DNA from: Methyloversatilis sp.
GTDB lineage: Bacteria > Pseudomonadota > Gammaproteobacteria > Burkholderiales > Rhodocyclaceae
Length of the DNA stretch: 64,000 nt
NCBI RefSeq assembly: GCF_030696805.1
Contig: NZ_JAUYRO010000053.1
Location: 1-64,000 of the forward strand
Direction: 5' to 3'
Shown here: positions 1 to 9,020 of the stretch, piece after piece
Numbering within the stretch: the stretch's first letter is position 1
How the letters are laid out: each line of letters opens with the position of its first letter
Translations under genes and position numbers: made by a program
The notes under the pieces: model-generated
The model's input: only the letters and a program-made list of their open reading frames with translations
Told to the model about the DNA's origin: nothing
The model's database searches: none

Positions 1-60
1 TAGGTGTCCGCATATCGGACATTGCCTCTGCGAACCGACGAACAGGAGACGGACTGCCGC

Positions 61-879
61 ATGAACGGGCGAACTGCAGCGCCGCGCGGCGAAGCGGACG
101 AGGCGCCGGCAGGCAGCCTGCACCGCGCACGCCTGCTGGTGACGACGATTGCGCGCGGCTCGCGCCGCGGCAGTCTGCTGATCGAACTGGTCGCGCGCAC
201 CGGCCTGCCGCGGCCGACCATCCACCGCGTGCTCGACACGCTGATCGATATGGGCTGGGTCGAGCGCGATCCGGTCACGCTGCGCTTCAACCTCGGCCGC
301 GATCTGGCCGCACTGGGTTATTCGGCGATCGGCCGCCAGCCGATCGAACGTGCGGCGGCCACCGAACTGAGTGCGCTCGCCGTGGCGCTTGATCAGGTGG
401 TGTTCCTGAACATCCGCAGCGGACTGGACAGCGTGTGCATCGGGCGCTACGACAGCCTTTCGCAGATCCAGGTCGGGCGCGGCGACGTCGGCCTGCGCAC
501 GGCGTTCGGCGTCACGCAGAGCTGCCTCGCCATGATGTCGCGCCTGCCGGAAGAAGAGGTGTGGGAGGTGGTGCGCATCAACCTGTCACGCTTTCACCGC
601 GTCGAGCGCTACGACGAAACGCGCCATCGCGCGGCGATCGAATTCGCGCTGGCGCACGGCTACAGCGCGTTCGACGGCATGGTGCTCGACCGCAGCACCA
701 GCGGCATGGGGGTGCCGATCTGTGATGCAGGCGGCTATCCGGTGGCTGCCATCGGCACCACCTTCATTAGCGCCTGGCTGGACGAATCCGGCCGCGCCGC
801 CTGTCGTGCGCGGCTCGAGGCGGCGGCGGCGCGGATTGCGCAACGGCTGTTCGCGTTGCCCGGCAGCGGCGCCGACTGA
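61..879 (+). CDS. IclR-family transcriptional regulator
   Basis: The protein (272 aa from this start) has the two-part IclR layout: an N-terminal winged helix-turn-helix (the segment with LIELVARTGLPRPTIHRVLD) and a C-terminal effector-binding domain ending near GMGVPICDAGGYPVAAIGTT. IclR proteins bind promoters as dimers or tetramers and respond to small aromatic or organic acid ligands. The ORF can open at a GTG at position 4, but the ATG at 61 has an AGGAG-like site 11-12 bases upstream and starts just before the helix-turn-helix, so it was preferred. Position 1-3 is an in-frame stop, so the gene is complete. Its target is not visible: the downstream neighbour is a two-component system and anything upstream lies outside the window. 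Confidence 0.85.
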   Translation: MNGRTAAPRGEADEAPAGSLHRARLLVTTIARGSRRGSLLIELVARTGLPRPTIHRVLDTLIDMGWVERDPVTLRFNLGRDLAALGYSAIGRQPIERAAATELSALAVALDQVVFLNIRSGLDSVCIGRYDSLSQIQVGRGDVGLRTAFGVTQSCLAMMSRLPEEEVWEVVRINLSRFHRVERYDETRHRAAIEFALAHGYSAFDGMVLDRSTSGMGVPICDAGGYPVAAIGTTFISAWLDESGRAACRARLEAAAARIAQRLFALPGSGAD

Positions 880-934
880 TGGTCGGTCGCCGCGCGGGCA
901 AGATGCCCGCGGTGCGTGCGGCTAAACTCCGGTG

Positions 935-2434
935 ATGAAGCGTGGCACCAACCTGAAACTGACGCTGATGCTGCGCATCACGCTGCTCGCCGTGGCGATC
1001 GGTGCGCTCGCGTCGGCCGGCCTGATCTGGCGCACCACGACGCGGCTGCAGGCCGAGGCGGTGCGCAACGCCGATCTGGTATCGCGGCTGATCACCGACC
1101 AGATGTCGCGCCAGTTGAGCGGACTCGAACTGAATATCGGCAAGCCCGACCTCGCGCGCTTTGCCGAATTTTCCGAAGTGACGCGACTGTGCGTGCAGTA
1201 CTTTGACCTGGAAGGTTCGCTGTCCGCCAACAGTTGTCAGCAGCAGGCGCCGCCGGCGCAGGACGCTGCGCAGGCACCCGCATGGTTCCGCGAACTGATC
1301 CGCTACATGCTGAACCGGCGCATCGATCGCGATGCCGAAACCGTCGTCGACGGCGGCGAGGCGCCCGGCGTGAAGGTGGGGCGGCGCGTGCTGTGGTACC
1401 AGCCGTACGGCGTCGGCCTGGACGTCGGGCGCGCGCCTGGCCTGAAGATGGGCGAAGTGCTCATCCGCGTCGACGCCGATCGCGAAAGTGCCGCCGTGTG
1501 GAACGAAATCACCCGTCTGCTGATGTGGGCGGTGCTGGCACTGCTGGCGTTCAATGTGCTGATCTACTTCAGCATTGGCCGCGCGCTGCGCCCGGCTGAG
1601 GCGGTGCTCGACGGTCTGGGCAAGCTCGAGCGCGGCGATCTGGATGCGCGGCTGCCGGCGTTCGAACTGATCGAATTCGACCGCATCGGTTCGGTGTTCA
1701 ACGCGATGGCCGGCAATCTGAAACAGAAGACGCAGGAACAGCAACGGCTGGCGCAGATGCTGCTCACCGTGCAGGAAGGCGAGCGCCGGCGGCTGGCGCG
1801 GGAACTGCACGACGAATTCGGGCAGAGCCTGGCGTCGATCAGCGCCGAGGCCGCCTGCGTCGTGGACGAAGCCGCGCGGCCGCAACCCGAGCCGACTGCG
1901 CTGCGCACCAGCGGACAGACCGTGCTGCGCACGGTCAGCGGCATGATGGAATCGCTGCACGGCATCCTGCGCGATCTGCGGCCGGTGGGGCTGGACGAGT
2001 ACGGGCTGATCGCCGGCCTCGACAAGCTGGTGCGCATGTGGGGCGCCCAGGCGCGCGGCCGCTGCAATTACCGGCTCGATGTAAGCGGCGAGTTCGCCGA
2101 CGTGCCGGATGACATTGCGATCAATCTGTATCGCATCGTGCAGGAATGTCTGACCAATGCGGCCAAGCATTCGGACGCGACTGCGGTCGACGTACGACTG
2201 GAACGACGCGCAGCGAGCGATGACATCCGCCTGCGCGTCAGCGACGACGGCGTCGTACGCGGGCCTGACCTGCCTGCGCCGCAGGGAAAATCCGGCGGCT
2301 TCGGCCTGATCGGCGTCAAGGAAAGGGTGATCGCGCTCGGCGGTCGCGTGCAGTGGTCGGTGCGCGAACCACAGGGGCTGGTGGTCGACATCGTTGTGCC
2401 CTGGCAACTGAACGAAGGGGGAATGGCGGCATGA
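935..2434 (+). CDS. Membrane sensor histidine kinase with LapD/MoxY-like periplasmic domain
   Basis: This is a 499-aa sensor kinase of the NarL/HisKA_3 class. It has an N-terminal membrane helix (LRITLLAVAIGALASAGLIW), a periplasmic region of about 170 aa, a second helix (MWAVLALLAFNVLIYFSI), a HAMP segment, the phospho-acceptor motif RELHDEFGQSL and a C-terminal ATPase with the N box IVQECLTNAAKHS and G box GGFGLIGVKERV. The periplasmic part contains APAWF and GEVLIRVDADRE-type motifs that resemble the LapD/MoxY N-terminal domain of methylotroph MoxY kinases; this likeness is from memory, not a search. The ORF opens with GTG-ATG and the ATG was taken. The stop overlaps the start of the response regulator by 4 bases (ATGA), so the two are translationally coupled. 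Confidence 0.88.
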   Translation: MKRGTNLKLTLMLRITLLAVAIGALASAGLIWRTTTRLQAEAVRNADLVSRLITDQMSRQLSGLELNIGKPDLARFAEFSEVTRLCVQYFDLEGSLSANSCQQQAPPAQDAAQAPAWFRELIRYMLNRRIDRDAETVVDGGEAPGVKVGRRVLWYQPYGVGLDVGRAPGLKMGEVLIRVDADRESAAVWNEITRLLMWAVLALLAFNVLIYFSIGRALRPAEAVLDGLGKLERGDLDARLPAFELIEFDRIGSVFNAMAGNLKQKTQEQQRLAQMLLTVQEGERRRLARELHDEFGQSLASISAEAACVVDEAARPQPEPTALRTSGQTVLRTVSGMMESLHGILRDLRPVGLDEYGLIAGLDKLVRMWGAQARGRCNYRLDVSGEFADVPDDIAINLYRIVQECLTNAAKHSDATAVDVRLERRAASDDIRLRVSDDGVVRGPDLPAPQGKSGGFGLIGVKERVIALGGRVQWSVREPQGLVVDIVVPWQLNEGGMAA

Positions 2435-3078
2435 CGGATACACCGGTCAGCGTGCTTCTGGTCGACGACCACGCGGTGGTGCGCGAAGGTTACCGGCGGC
2501 TGATCGAGCGCCATCCGCCGCTGACCATCGCAGCCGAAGCGGGCTCAGGCGAAGAGGCTTACCGGCTTTACGTCGAACTGGCGCCTGATGTGGTGGTGAT
2601 GGATATCACGCTGCCTGGCGCCAGCGGCATCCAGACGCTGCAGCACATCCTGCAGCGCGACCGCGATGCGCGCGTGCTCATCTTCACCATGCACCGCGAC
2701 GCCACCTTCGTCGAAAAGGCACTCGAATCGGGTGCGCTCGGCTACGTCACCAAAAGTTCGCCGCCCGACCTGCTGGTCGAGGCGATCTGCGCGGTGTACC
2801 ACCGCCGGCAGACGCTGAGCCCCGACGTACAGGTCGAACTGGCGGCGCTGCGCCGCGCCGGCAGCGCTGCAAAGAATCCCTTGGCCGCACTGAGCGCGCG
2901 CGAATTCGAAATCCTGCGCATGCTGATCGCCGCAAAATCGCGCGAGGACATCGCCGACACGCTGCACATCAGCGTGAAGACGGTGTTCAACATCCATTAC
3001 CAGATCAAGTCCAAGCTCGGCGTGTCGACCGACATCGAACTGATGCACGCGGCGCGCCAGCTCAAGCTGATCGACTGA
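2431..3078 (+). CDS. LuxR/NarL-family response regulator
   Basis: A 215-aa two-domain response regulator. The receiver domain begins VSVLLVDDHAVVREGYRRL with the acidic pair, has the phospho-acceptor aspartate in DVVVMDITLPG and the conserved lysine in GYVTKSSPPDLL. The C-terminal helix-turn-helix of the LuxR type follows (LSAREFEILRMLIAAKSREDIA ... SVKTVFNIHYQIKSKLGV). The ATG at 2431 overlaps the stop of the histidine kinase, so the two form a cognate pair expressed from one transcript. The domain order and the HisKA_3 partner match NarL/UhpA/MoxX-type systems. No regulated promoter can be assigned within the window, because the next element downstream is the repeat array. Confidence 0.9.
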   Translation: MTDTPVSVLLVDDHAVVREGYRRLIERHPPLTIAAEAGSGEEAYRLYVELAPDVVVMDITLPGASGIQTLQHILQRDRDARVLIFTMHRDATFVEKALESGALGYVTKSSPPDLLVEAICAVYHRRQTLSPDVQVELAALRRAGSAAKNPLAALSAREFEILRMLIAAKSREDIADTLHISVKTVFNIHYQIKSKLGVSTDIELMHAARQLKLID

Positions 3079-3176
3079 GTACGGCCAGGACGCGGCCAGA
3101 CCGGCAAGATGCCGTTCGCAGCAAGGCTGGACCGGACTTGTTGGCTCGCGTCGCGATCACGGTCGAAGCTCGATCG

Positions 3177-3690
3177 TTGGGCATCGCTGCGCTCACCCCA
3201 ACCTACGCATCATCCAGCCCCGTAGGTCGGGGTGAGCGCAGCGATGCCCAACAAGTGACGTTCACGCGCCCAACGCATCGTCCCGCGCCCGTAGGTTGGG
3301 GTGAGCGCAGCGATGCCCAACAAGTCACGTTCACCCGACCAACGCATCGTCCAGCCCCGTAGGTCGGAGTGAGCGCAGCGATGCCCGACAAGTGACGTTC
3401 ACCCGCCCAACGCATCGCCCAGCCCCGTAGGTTGGCGTGAGCGCAGCGATGCCCGACAAGTGACGTTCATCCGCCCAACGCATCGCCCAGCCCCGTAGGT
3501 CGGGGTGAGCGCAGCGATGCCCGACAAGTGACGTTCATCCGCCCAACGCATCGCCCAACCCCGTAGGTTGGGGTAAGCACAGCGATGCCCAAAACAAGTC
3601 ACGTTCACCCGCCCAACGCATCGCCCAACTCCGTAGGTTGGGGTGAGCGCAGCGATGCCCAACAAGCCGCGCTCACCCGCCCGACGCCAC
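3177..3690 (+). repeat. 68-bp tandem repeat array with an inverted leading copy
   Basis: Seven direct copies of a unit beginning GTAGGTTGGGGTGAGCGCAG start at 3222, 3291, 3359, 3427, 3495, 3563 and 3633, so the period is 68-70 bp. Each unit consists of the GTAGGT..GATGCCCAACAA core followed by GTGACGTTCACCCGCCCAACGCAT-type sequence, and the whole unit is conserved. A single inverted copy of the core (TTGGGCATCGCTGCGCTCAC) precedes them at about 3177-3207. Copies differ by a few substitutions (GGTTGG versus GGTCGG) and small indels. Translated ORFs across it are by-products of the repeat. The flanking 3079-3176 and 3691-3853 hold no recognisable gene. The core resembles dispersed repeats known from betaproteobacterial intergenic regions. 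Confidence 0.95.
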
Positions 3691-3853
3691 CCGGCACATT
3701 ATTGGAAGCAGGTGGGCGGTGACCGGCTCTGTCGCCACACCGGACGCCACGGCGATGCGGGTTCTGGCGTCAGCGTCCGGTTCCGGCGCCGGCAGAAACA
3801 GGCGCCGAAGGCGGCCGCTCTGACCGTGCGTTACCGCGGCTGTCGCCGGCCGC

Positions 3854-6703
3854 TCAGCCGGCGGCCGGATGCGGCTGGCCCCGCGCGTCCTTGTCGAGCA
3901 GCGGCGCCAGATAGCGCCCGGTGTGCGACGCCGGCTCGGCGGCGACCTGCTCGGGCGTGCCGGTGGCGACGATGCGCCCGCCGCCGGCACCCCCTTCCGG
4001 GCCGAGGTCGATGATCCAGTCGGCGGTCTTGATCACGTCGAGGTTGTGTTCGATGACGACGATGGTGTTGCCGGCGTCGCGCAGCCGGCCGAGCACGCCG
4101 AGCAGCATGTCCACGTCGTGGAAGTGCAGACCGGTGGTCGGCTCATCGAGGATGTACAGCGTGCGTCCGGTGTCGCGCTTCGACAGTTCCAGCGCGAGCT
4201 TCACCCGCTGGGCTTCGCCGCCGGACAGCGTGGTCGCACTCTGGCCGAGGCCGATGTAGCCGAGCCCGACTTCGACCAGCGTTTCAAGCTTGCGCGCCAC
4301 CGTCGGCACGGCGTCGAAGAAGTCGCGCGCTTCGGTCACCTTCATCGACAGCACATCGTGAATGGTTTTGCCCTTGTAGCGGATGTCCAGCGTTTCGCGG
4401 TTGTAGCGACGCCCGTTGCACACGTCGCAGGGCACGAACACGTCGGGCAGGAAGTGCATTTCGACGCGCACCAGCCCGTCGCCCTGACAGGCTTCGCAGC
4501 GGCCGCCCTTCACGTTGAACGAAAAGCGGCCCGGGCCGTAGCCGCGCGAACGCGCTTCCGGCACGCCGGCGAACAGTTCGCGGATCGGCGTCAGCAGGCC
4601 GGTGTAGGTGGCCGGGTTCGAGCGCGGCGTGCGGCCGATCGGCGACTGGTCGACATTGATCACCTTGTCGAACAGGTCCAGCCCCTCGATCGCGTCGTGC
4701 GCCGCCGGCAGCGCAGCCGACCCATACAGATGGTGGGCGGCCGCGGCATACAGCGTGTCGTTGATCAATGTGGACTTGCCCGAACCGGACACGCCGGTCA
4801 CGCAGGTCAGCAGCCCGACCGGAATCGCCGCGTCGGTGCCGTGCAGGTTGTTGCCGCGGGCGCCGCGGATGTGCAGCCAGTCGTCCTTCGCCGGCGTGCG
4901 GGTTTGCGGCACGGCGATCTGCCGGCGACCCGACAGGTAGGCACCGGTCAGGCTGGCTTCGCACGCTTCGATGTCGGCCGGCGTGCCCTGGGCGATCACT
5001 TCGCCACCGTGCTGGCCGGCGCCCGGGCCCATGTCGACCACGTGGTCGGCCATTTCGATCGCTTCCTGATCGTGTTCGACCACCACCACCGTGTTGCCGA
5101 GGTCGCGCAGCCGCGACAGCGTGCCGAGCAGGCGGGCGTTGTCGCGTTGGTGCAGGCCGATCGACGGTTCGTCGAGCACATACATGACGCCGGTCAGGCC
5201 CGAGCCGATCTGGCTGGCCAGCCGGATGCGCTGCGCCTCGCCGCCGGACAGCGATTCGGCCGAGCGGTCGAGACTGAGGTAGTCCAGTCCGACGTCGATC
5301 AGGAAGCCGAGCCGGGCGGCGACTTCGCGCATGATGCGGGCGGCGATCGCAGCGCGCGCGCCATCCAGTTCCATGCCGTCGAAGATGGCCTTGCAGGCGC
5401 GTAGTGGCAGCCCTGCCAGTTCCGGTAGCGTGTGCTCGGCCACCTTCACGTGGCGCGCATCACTGCGCAGCCGCGTGCCCTTGCAGTCCGGGCACACCTT
5501 GGTGTTGCGGTACTTGCCCAGCTCTTCGCGCACGGCGACCGAATCGGTTTCGCGGTAGCGGCGTTCCAGGTTCGGCACCACGCCTTCGAACACGTGCTCG
5601 CGTATCGTCGCGCGGCCCGATTCCGACAGGTAGCGGAACGGAATGCGGACCTTGTCCGAACCCTCCAGTACGACGGCCTGAAGCGCCGCGTCCAGCTCGT
5701 CGAACGGGGTGTCGATGTCGAATTTGTAGAACCCGGCCAGGCTGGACAGCAACTGGAAGTAGAACTGGTTGCGCCGGTCCCAGCCGCGGATCGCGCCGGA
5801 GGCGAGCGAAAGGTGCGGGTGGGCGACGATGCGCGCCGGGTCGAAGAAGGTGACCATGCCCAGGCCGTCGCAACTGGTGCAGGCGCCGGCCGGATTGTTG
5901 AACGAGAAAAAGCGCGGCTCGAGTTCCGACACGCTGTGGCCGCACACCGGGCAGGCAAAGCGGGCCGAAAAGAGCTGTTCGGCGTCGCTGTCCATGTCCA
6001 GCGCAATGGCGCGCCCCTCGGCCTGCTGCAGCGCGGTTTCGATCGATTCGGCGAGGCGCTGGCGCATGTCGGGGCGCACTTTCAGCCGGTCGACCACCAC
6101 ATCGATGGTGTGCTTGATGTTCTTGTCGAGCTTGGGCAGCGCGTCGATGTCCATCATCCTGCCGTCGAGCCGCACGCGCACGAAGCCGCGCGAACGCAGC
6201 TCGGATATCAGCTCGACCTGCTCGCCCTTGCGCTCGCTCACCACCGGCGCAAGGATGGCCACCTTGCTCTCTTCCGGCATCGCGAGTACGGCATCGACCA
6301 TCTGCGACACGCTCTGCGCGGCCAGCGGCGCGCCATGCTCGGGGCAGTGCGGCGTGCCGACGCGCGCGAACAAGAGGCGCAGGTAGTCGTGTATTTCGGT
6401 CACCGTGCCCACGGTGGAGCGCGGATTGTGGCTGGTGGCCTTCTGTTCGATCGAAATCGCCGGCGAGAGCCCCTCGATCAGGTCGACATCCGGCTTTTCC
6501 ATCAGCTGCAGGAACTGCCGCGCGTAGGCGGACAGCGACTCGACGTAGCGGCGCTGCCCCTCGGCATACAGCGTGTCGAACGCCAGCGAGCTTTTGCCGG
6601 AGCCCGACAGACCGGTGATCACCGTCAGGCGGTCGCGCGGGATGTCTATATTGATGTTCTTCAGATTGTGGGTGCGCGCCCCACGAATGCGTATCCAGTC
6701 CAT
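3854..6703 (-). CDS. uvrA: Excinuclease ABC subunit A
   Basis: UvrA is the damage-recognition ATPase of nucleotide excision repair. The protein (949 aa, normal for the family) shows the characteristic opening [18 protein letters not shown], a first Walker A ([20 protein letters not shown]), a zinc-finger region ([19 protein letters not shown]), the first ABC signature [14 protein letters not shown], a second Walker A ([13 protein letters not shown]), the second zinc finger (CEACQGDG ... [10 protein letters not shown]) and a second [12 protein letters not shown]. The track's longer ORF adds 38 residues that do not belong to the family; the start at [13 protein letters not shown] matches E. coli UvrA, although an in-frame ATG six codons upstream is possible. 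The gene is divergent from the MFS gene. No LexA box of the CTGT-N8-ACAG form was seen upstream. Confidence 0.97.
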   Translation of the reverse strand: MDWIRIRGARTHNLKNINIDIPRDRLTVITGLSGSGKSSLAFDTLYAEGQRRYVESLSAYARQFLQLMEKPDVDLIEGLSPAISIEQKATSHNPRSTVGTVTEIHDYLRLLFARVGTPHCPEHGAPLAAQSVSQMVDAVLAMPEESKVAILAPVVSERKGEQVELISELRSRGFVRVRLDGRMMDIDALPKLDKNIKHTIDVVVDRLKVRPDMRQRLAESIETALQQAEGRAIALDMDSDAEQLFSARFACPVCGHSVSELEPRFFSFNNPAGACTSCDGLGMVTFFDPARIVAHPHLSLASGAIRGWDRRNQFYFQLLSSLAGFYKFDIDTPFDELDAALQAVVLEGSDKVRIPFRYLSESGRATIREHVFEGVVPNLERRYRETDSVAVREELGKYRNTKVCPDCKGTRLRSDARHVKVAEHTLPELAGLPLRACKAIFDGMELDGARAAIAARIMREVAARLGFLIDVGLDYLSLDRSAESLSGGEAQRIRLASQIGSGLTGVMYVLDEPSIGLHQRDNARLLGTLSRLRDLGNTVVVVEHDQEAIEMADHVVDMGPGAGQHGGEVIAQGTPADIEACEASLTGAYLSGRRQIAVPQTRTPAKDDWLHIRGARGNNLHGTDAAIPVGLLTCVTGVSGSGKSTLINDTLYAAAAHHLYGSAALPAAHDAIEGLDLFDKVINVDQSPIGRTPRSNPATYTGLLTPIRELFAGVPEARSRGYGPGRFSFNVKGGRCEACQGDGLVRVEMHFLPDVFVPCDVCNGRRYNRETLDIRYKGKTIHDVLSMKVTEARDFFDAVPTVARKLETLVEVGLGYIGLGQSATTLSGGEAQRVKLALELSKRDTGRTLYILDEPTTGLHFHDVDMLLGVLGRLRDAGNTIVVIEHNLDVIKTADWIIDLGPEGGAGGGRIVATGTPEQVAAEPASHTGRYLAPLLDKDARGQPHPAAG

Positions 6704-6775
6704 CAGCCCGCCCGGTTTCATGCAACCGGGTATGAGAACCCATTTCGGGGGGAAAGGCGAGGAGCGCAGGAATCC

Positions 6776-6803
6776 GGATTCAAGATTCAAGATTGAAGAT
6801 TCC
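6776..6803. repeat. Short ATTCAAGATT direct repeats upstream of uvrA
   Basis: About three head-to-tail copies of a 9-base unit (ATTCAAGATTCAAGATTGAAGATT) lie 70-100 bases upstream of the uvrA start, between uvrA and the divergent MFS gene. A near-identical cluster lies at the start of the gabD-like gene at 49333-49363. No function is evident. Confidence 0.75.
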
Positions 6804-6923
6804 AGGGCAAGGGGCAAGGGCGATGCGTGGGGTACGGATGATCCTTGGCACGGGCTCTGCGTGGGTTGGCGTCGCGCGCGCAGAAAAGAGCCCGGTGCGG
6901 CGCATCAGACCCTGCCGGCTTGC

Positions 6924-6929
6924 TAGAAT
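6924..6929 (+). promoter_or_regulatory. Candidate -10 element (TAGAAT) for the MFS gene
   Basis: TAGAAT lies 27 bases before the ATG at 6956, in the context TTGCTAGAATCC. The same TAGAAT box recurs before several other genes here (10586, 27060, 40165, 33639). No convincing -35 hexamer could be placed. Confidence 0.3.
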
Positions 6930-6955
6930 CCCGGCTGACCGTTTTCCTGCCTCAC

Positions 6956-8329
6956 ATGACTCCCCCGACAAAAGACCGCATGACCCGCACGGAACTGCGC
7001 GCGGGGGCTGCGCTGGCCTTCATCATTTCCCTGCGCATGCTGGGGCTGTTCCTCGTGCTGCCCGTGTTCGCGGTGTTCGCGCGCACCCTGCCGGGCGGCG
7101 ACAACATTTTCTGGGTCGGCCTGGCGTTCGGCATGTTCGGCCTGTCGCAGGGCGTGATGCAGATTCCGCTCGGCGCCGCTTCGGACCGCTTCGGCCGCAA
7201 GCGCATCATCGTGATCGGTCTGCTGCTGTACGCCGCGGGCAGCGCGATGGCCGCCTGGGCGCCCGACATCAACTGGATGATCGCCGCCCGCATCCTGCAG
7301 GGCAGTGGTGCCATTTCGGCCGCGGCCACCGCGCTGGTGGCCGATCTGGTGCGTGACGAGCACCGCACGAAAATCATGGCGGTCATCGGCACGTCGATCG
7401 GTCTGGTGTTTGCCGGCTCGCTGGTGCTGGCGCCGGCGCTCTACGGCTGGATCGGCATGGAGGGCATCTTCCTGCTGATCGGCGGGCTGGCGCTGGCCGG
7501 CATTCCGCTGCTGCTGTTCGTCGTGCCCGACCCGGAACACGCGCCGGTCGTGAAGCCTGCGCCATTCGCACGCGTGTTCGGTGACCGCCAGCTGATGCGC
7601 CTCAATTTCGGCATGTTCGTCGTGCACATGGTGCAGATGGCCATGTTCCTGATGGTGCCGCTGGCCCTTGTGCAGGTGATGGACCTGCCGGTCGCCGAAC
7701 ACTGGACGCTGTACTTCCCGATCGTGATCGCCAGCTTCATCTGCATGATTCCGGCCATCATCTGGGCCGAACGCAAGTCACGCGTGAAGACCGTTTTCCT
7801 TGCTTCCATCGTCACGTTGATCGTGTCGCAGGTGATGTTCCTGCTGCATCTCGACCTTGCCTGGGTGCTGATCGGCGGCCTGTTCGTGTTTTTCGTGGCG
7901 TTCAACCTGCTTGAAGCCACGCTGCCGTCGCTGGTGTCGCGCATCGCGCCGCCGGACGCCAAGGGCGCGGCGCTCGGCGTGTTCAATACCGCGCAGTCCT
8001 TCGGTGCGGCGACCGGCAGTGCGATCGGCGGTGCAATCGCGCTGCGCTTCGGCGAAGATGGCGTCTATCTGTTCTGCACTGTGCTGGCCATCGTGTGGCT
8101 GCTGTGGGCGCGCAGCATGAAGCCGCCGCCGGTGGTCGCGCTGCGCGAGTACGTGATCGACGAACATGTCGATCTGGACCGCCTGCGTGACCAGATCAAC
8201 GACCTGCCCGGTCTGCGCGAAGTGCGCATCGAGGCAGAGCGGCGCATGGCTTTCCTGAAGGTCAATCTGGAACTGTGGGACGAAGAAGTCGTGCGCCGGC
8301 TGCTCGACCAGCCGGTCGCCGGTACCTGA
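6956..8329 (+). CDS. YajR-like MFS exporter with C-terminal ferredoxin-like domain
   Basis: A 457-aa major facilitator protein with about twelve membrane helices. The first half carries the MFS loop motif (GAASDRFGRKRIIVIG) and the antiporter-type stretch around AARILQGSGAISAAATALVADL. After the last helix there is a soluble tail of about 65 aa (EYVIDEHVDLDRLRDQIND ... FLKVNLELWDEEVV) that looks like the beta-alpha-beta YAM domain of E. coli YajR, a putative drug/proton antiporter. The start at 6956 removes a 37-residue extension with no family character; ATG at 6980 is a close alternative. The order uvrA (divergent), MFS, ssb is common in betaproteobacteria. The substrate is unknown. Confidence 0.88.
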   Translation: MTPPTKDRMTRTELRAGAALAFIISLRMLGLFLVLPVFAVFARTLPGGDNIFWVGLAFGMFGLSQGVMQIPLGAASDRFGRKRIIVIGLLLYAAGSAMAAWAPDINWMIAARILQGSGAISAAATALVADLVRDEHRTKIMAVIGTSIGLVFAGSLVLAPALYGWIGMEGIFLLIGGLALAGIPLLLFVVPDPEHAPVVKPAPFARVFGDRQLMRLNFGMFVVHMVQMAMFLMVPLALVQVMDLPVAEHWTLYFPIVIASFICMIPAIIWAERKSRVKTVFLASIVTLIVSQVMFLLHLDLAWVLIGGLFVFFVAFNLLEATLPSLVSRIAPPDAKGAALGVFNTAQSFGAATGSAIGGAIALRFGEDGVYLFCTVLAIVWLLWARSMKPPPVVALREYVIDEHVDLDRLRDQINDLPGLREVRIEAERRMAFLKVNLELWDEEVVRRLLDQPVAGT

Positions 8330-8371
8330 GATTATGCAATGGGCGTAATCTGCCCTGTGCGAACGAAGACG

Positions 8372-8390
8372 CGGCGCGCAGCGCCGTTTT
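8372..8390 (+). terminator. Candidate intrinsic terminator after the MFS gene
   Basis: A 6-bp perfect stem CGGCGC / GCGCCG with a three-base loop is followed by TTTT. It lies between the MFS stop and ssb. The stem is short and the T-tract is brief. Confidence 0.4.
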
Positions 8391-8450
8391 GATCATGCAG
8401 TCCGTGGGCCCCGTCGGGGCGCACGCTCAAGACACTCCGGGGGAGAAATC

Positions 8451-8966
8451 ATGGCTTCAGTCAACAAGGTCATTCTGGTCGGCAATCTCGGGAAAGACCC
8501 GGAAACCCGCTACGCACCGAATGGCGACGCGATCTGCAACATCACCGTCGCGACCACCGACAGCTGGAAGGACAAGGCGACCGGAGAAAAGAAGGAAATG
8601 ACCGAGTGGCACCGCGTTGCGTTCTTCGGCCGGCTGGCGGAAATCGCCGGTCAGTACCTGCGCAAGGGTTCGGCGGTGTATGTCGAAGGCAGCCTGCGCA
8701 CCCGCAAGTGGCAGGACAAGGACGGCAACGACCGCTACACGACCGAAATCCGCGCCGACCAGATGCAGATGCTGGGTAGCCGCCAGGGCATGGGCGGTGG
8801 CGGTGCCGGCAGCGAAGGCTACAGCGGCGGTGGCGGTGGCGACGATTTCGATCAGTCGCCGCGCCAGGCGCCCGCCGCGCGCGCGCCGCAGAAGCCCGCT
8901 CCGCAGTCCGCCCCGGCCAGCAGTTCGGGCGGCTTCGGCGGCATGGACGACGACATTCCGTTCTGA
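8451..8966 (+). CDS. ssb: Single-stranded DNA-binding protein
   Basis: SSB binds single-stranded DNA in replication, repair and recombination. This 171-aa protein starts [21 protein letters not shown], the hallmark of bacterial SSB, followed by the OB fold (about residues 1-110, with [14 protein letters not shown] and [16 protein letters not shown]). A glycine-rich, then Pro/Ala-rich, disordered linker follows. It ends in the conserved acidic tip MDDDIPF that recruits partner proteins. A GGGGGAGA site precedes the ATG. It is bounded by hairpins on both sides and is probably transcribed on its own. Confidence 0.97.
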   Translation: MASVNKVILVGNLGKDPETRYAPNGDAICNITVATTDSWKDKATGEKKEMTEWHRVAFFGRLAEIAGQYLRKGSAVYVEGSLRTRKWQDKDGNDRYTTEIRADQMQMLGSRQGMGGGGAGSEGYSGGGGGDDFDQSPRQAPAARAPQKPAPQSAPASSSGGFGGMDDDIPF

Positions 8967-8988
8967 TCCGGCGCGTCTGGCCACTGCG

Positions 8989-9020
8989 ACGGCGCGCCTC
9001 AGAGCGCGCCGTTTGTCTTT
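8989..9020 (+). terminator. Intrinsic terminator of ssb, overlapping the eamA stop
   Basis: A 9-bp perfect stem ACGGCGCGC / GCGCGCCGT with a six-base loop is followed by a T-rich run (TTGTCTTT). The loop contains the stop codon of the convergent EamA gene, so the same hairpin may also serve the other strand. Confidence 0.7.

Noticed and set aside
767-2443. 558-aa reverse ORF
   Set aside because: It is antisense to the sensor kinase, which has all expected motifs on the forward strand.
3203-3665. ORFs and a CRISPR-like look in the 68-bp array
   Set aside because: The reading frames simply repeat the unit, and the 'spacers' are as conserved as the cores, so it is neither a gene nor a CRISPR array.
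5432-6796. 454-aa forward ORF (and 3869-5404)
   Set aside because: Both are antisense to uvrA with low-complexity composition and no recognisable motifs.
6704-6817. N-terminal extension of uvrA in the ORF track
   Set aside because: The 38 extra residues come from the repeat-bearing intergenic region and have no counterpart in UvrA proteins.
6704-6955. LexA (SOS) box upstream of uvrA or ssb
   Set aside because: No CTGT-N8-ACAG-type sequence was found between uvrA and the MFS gene or before ssb.
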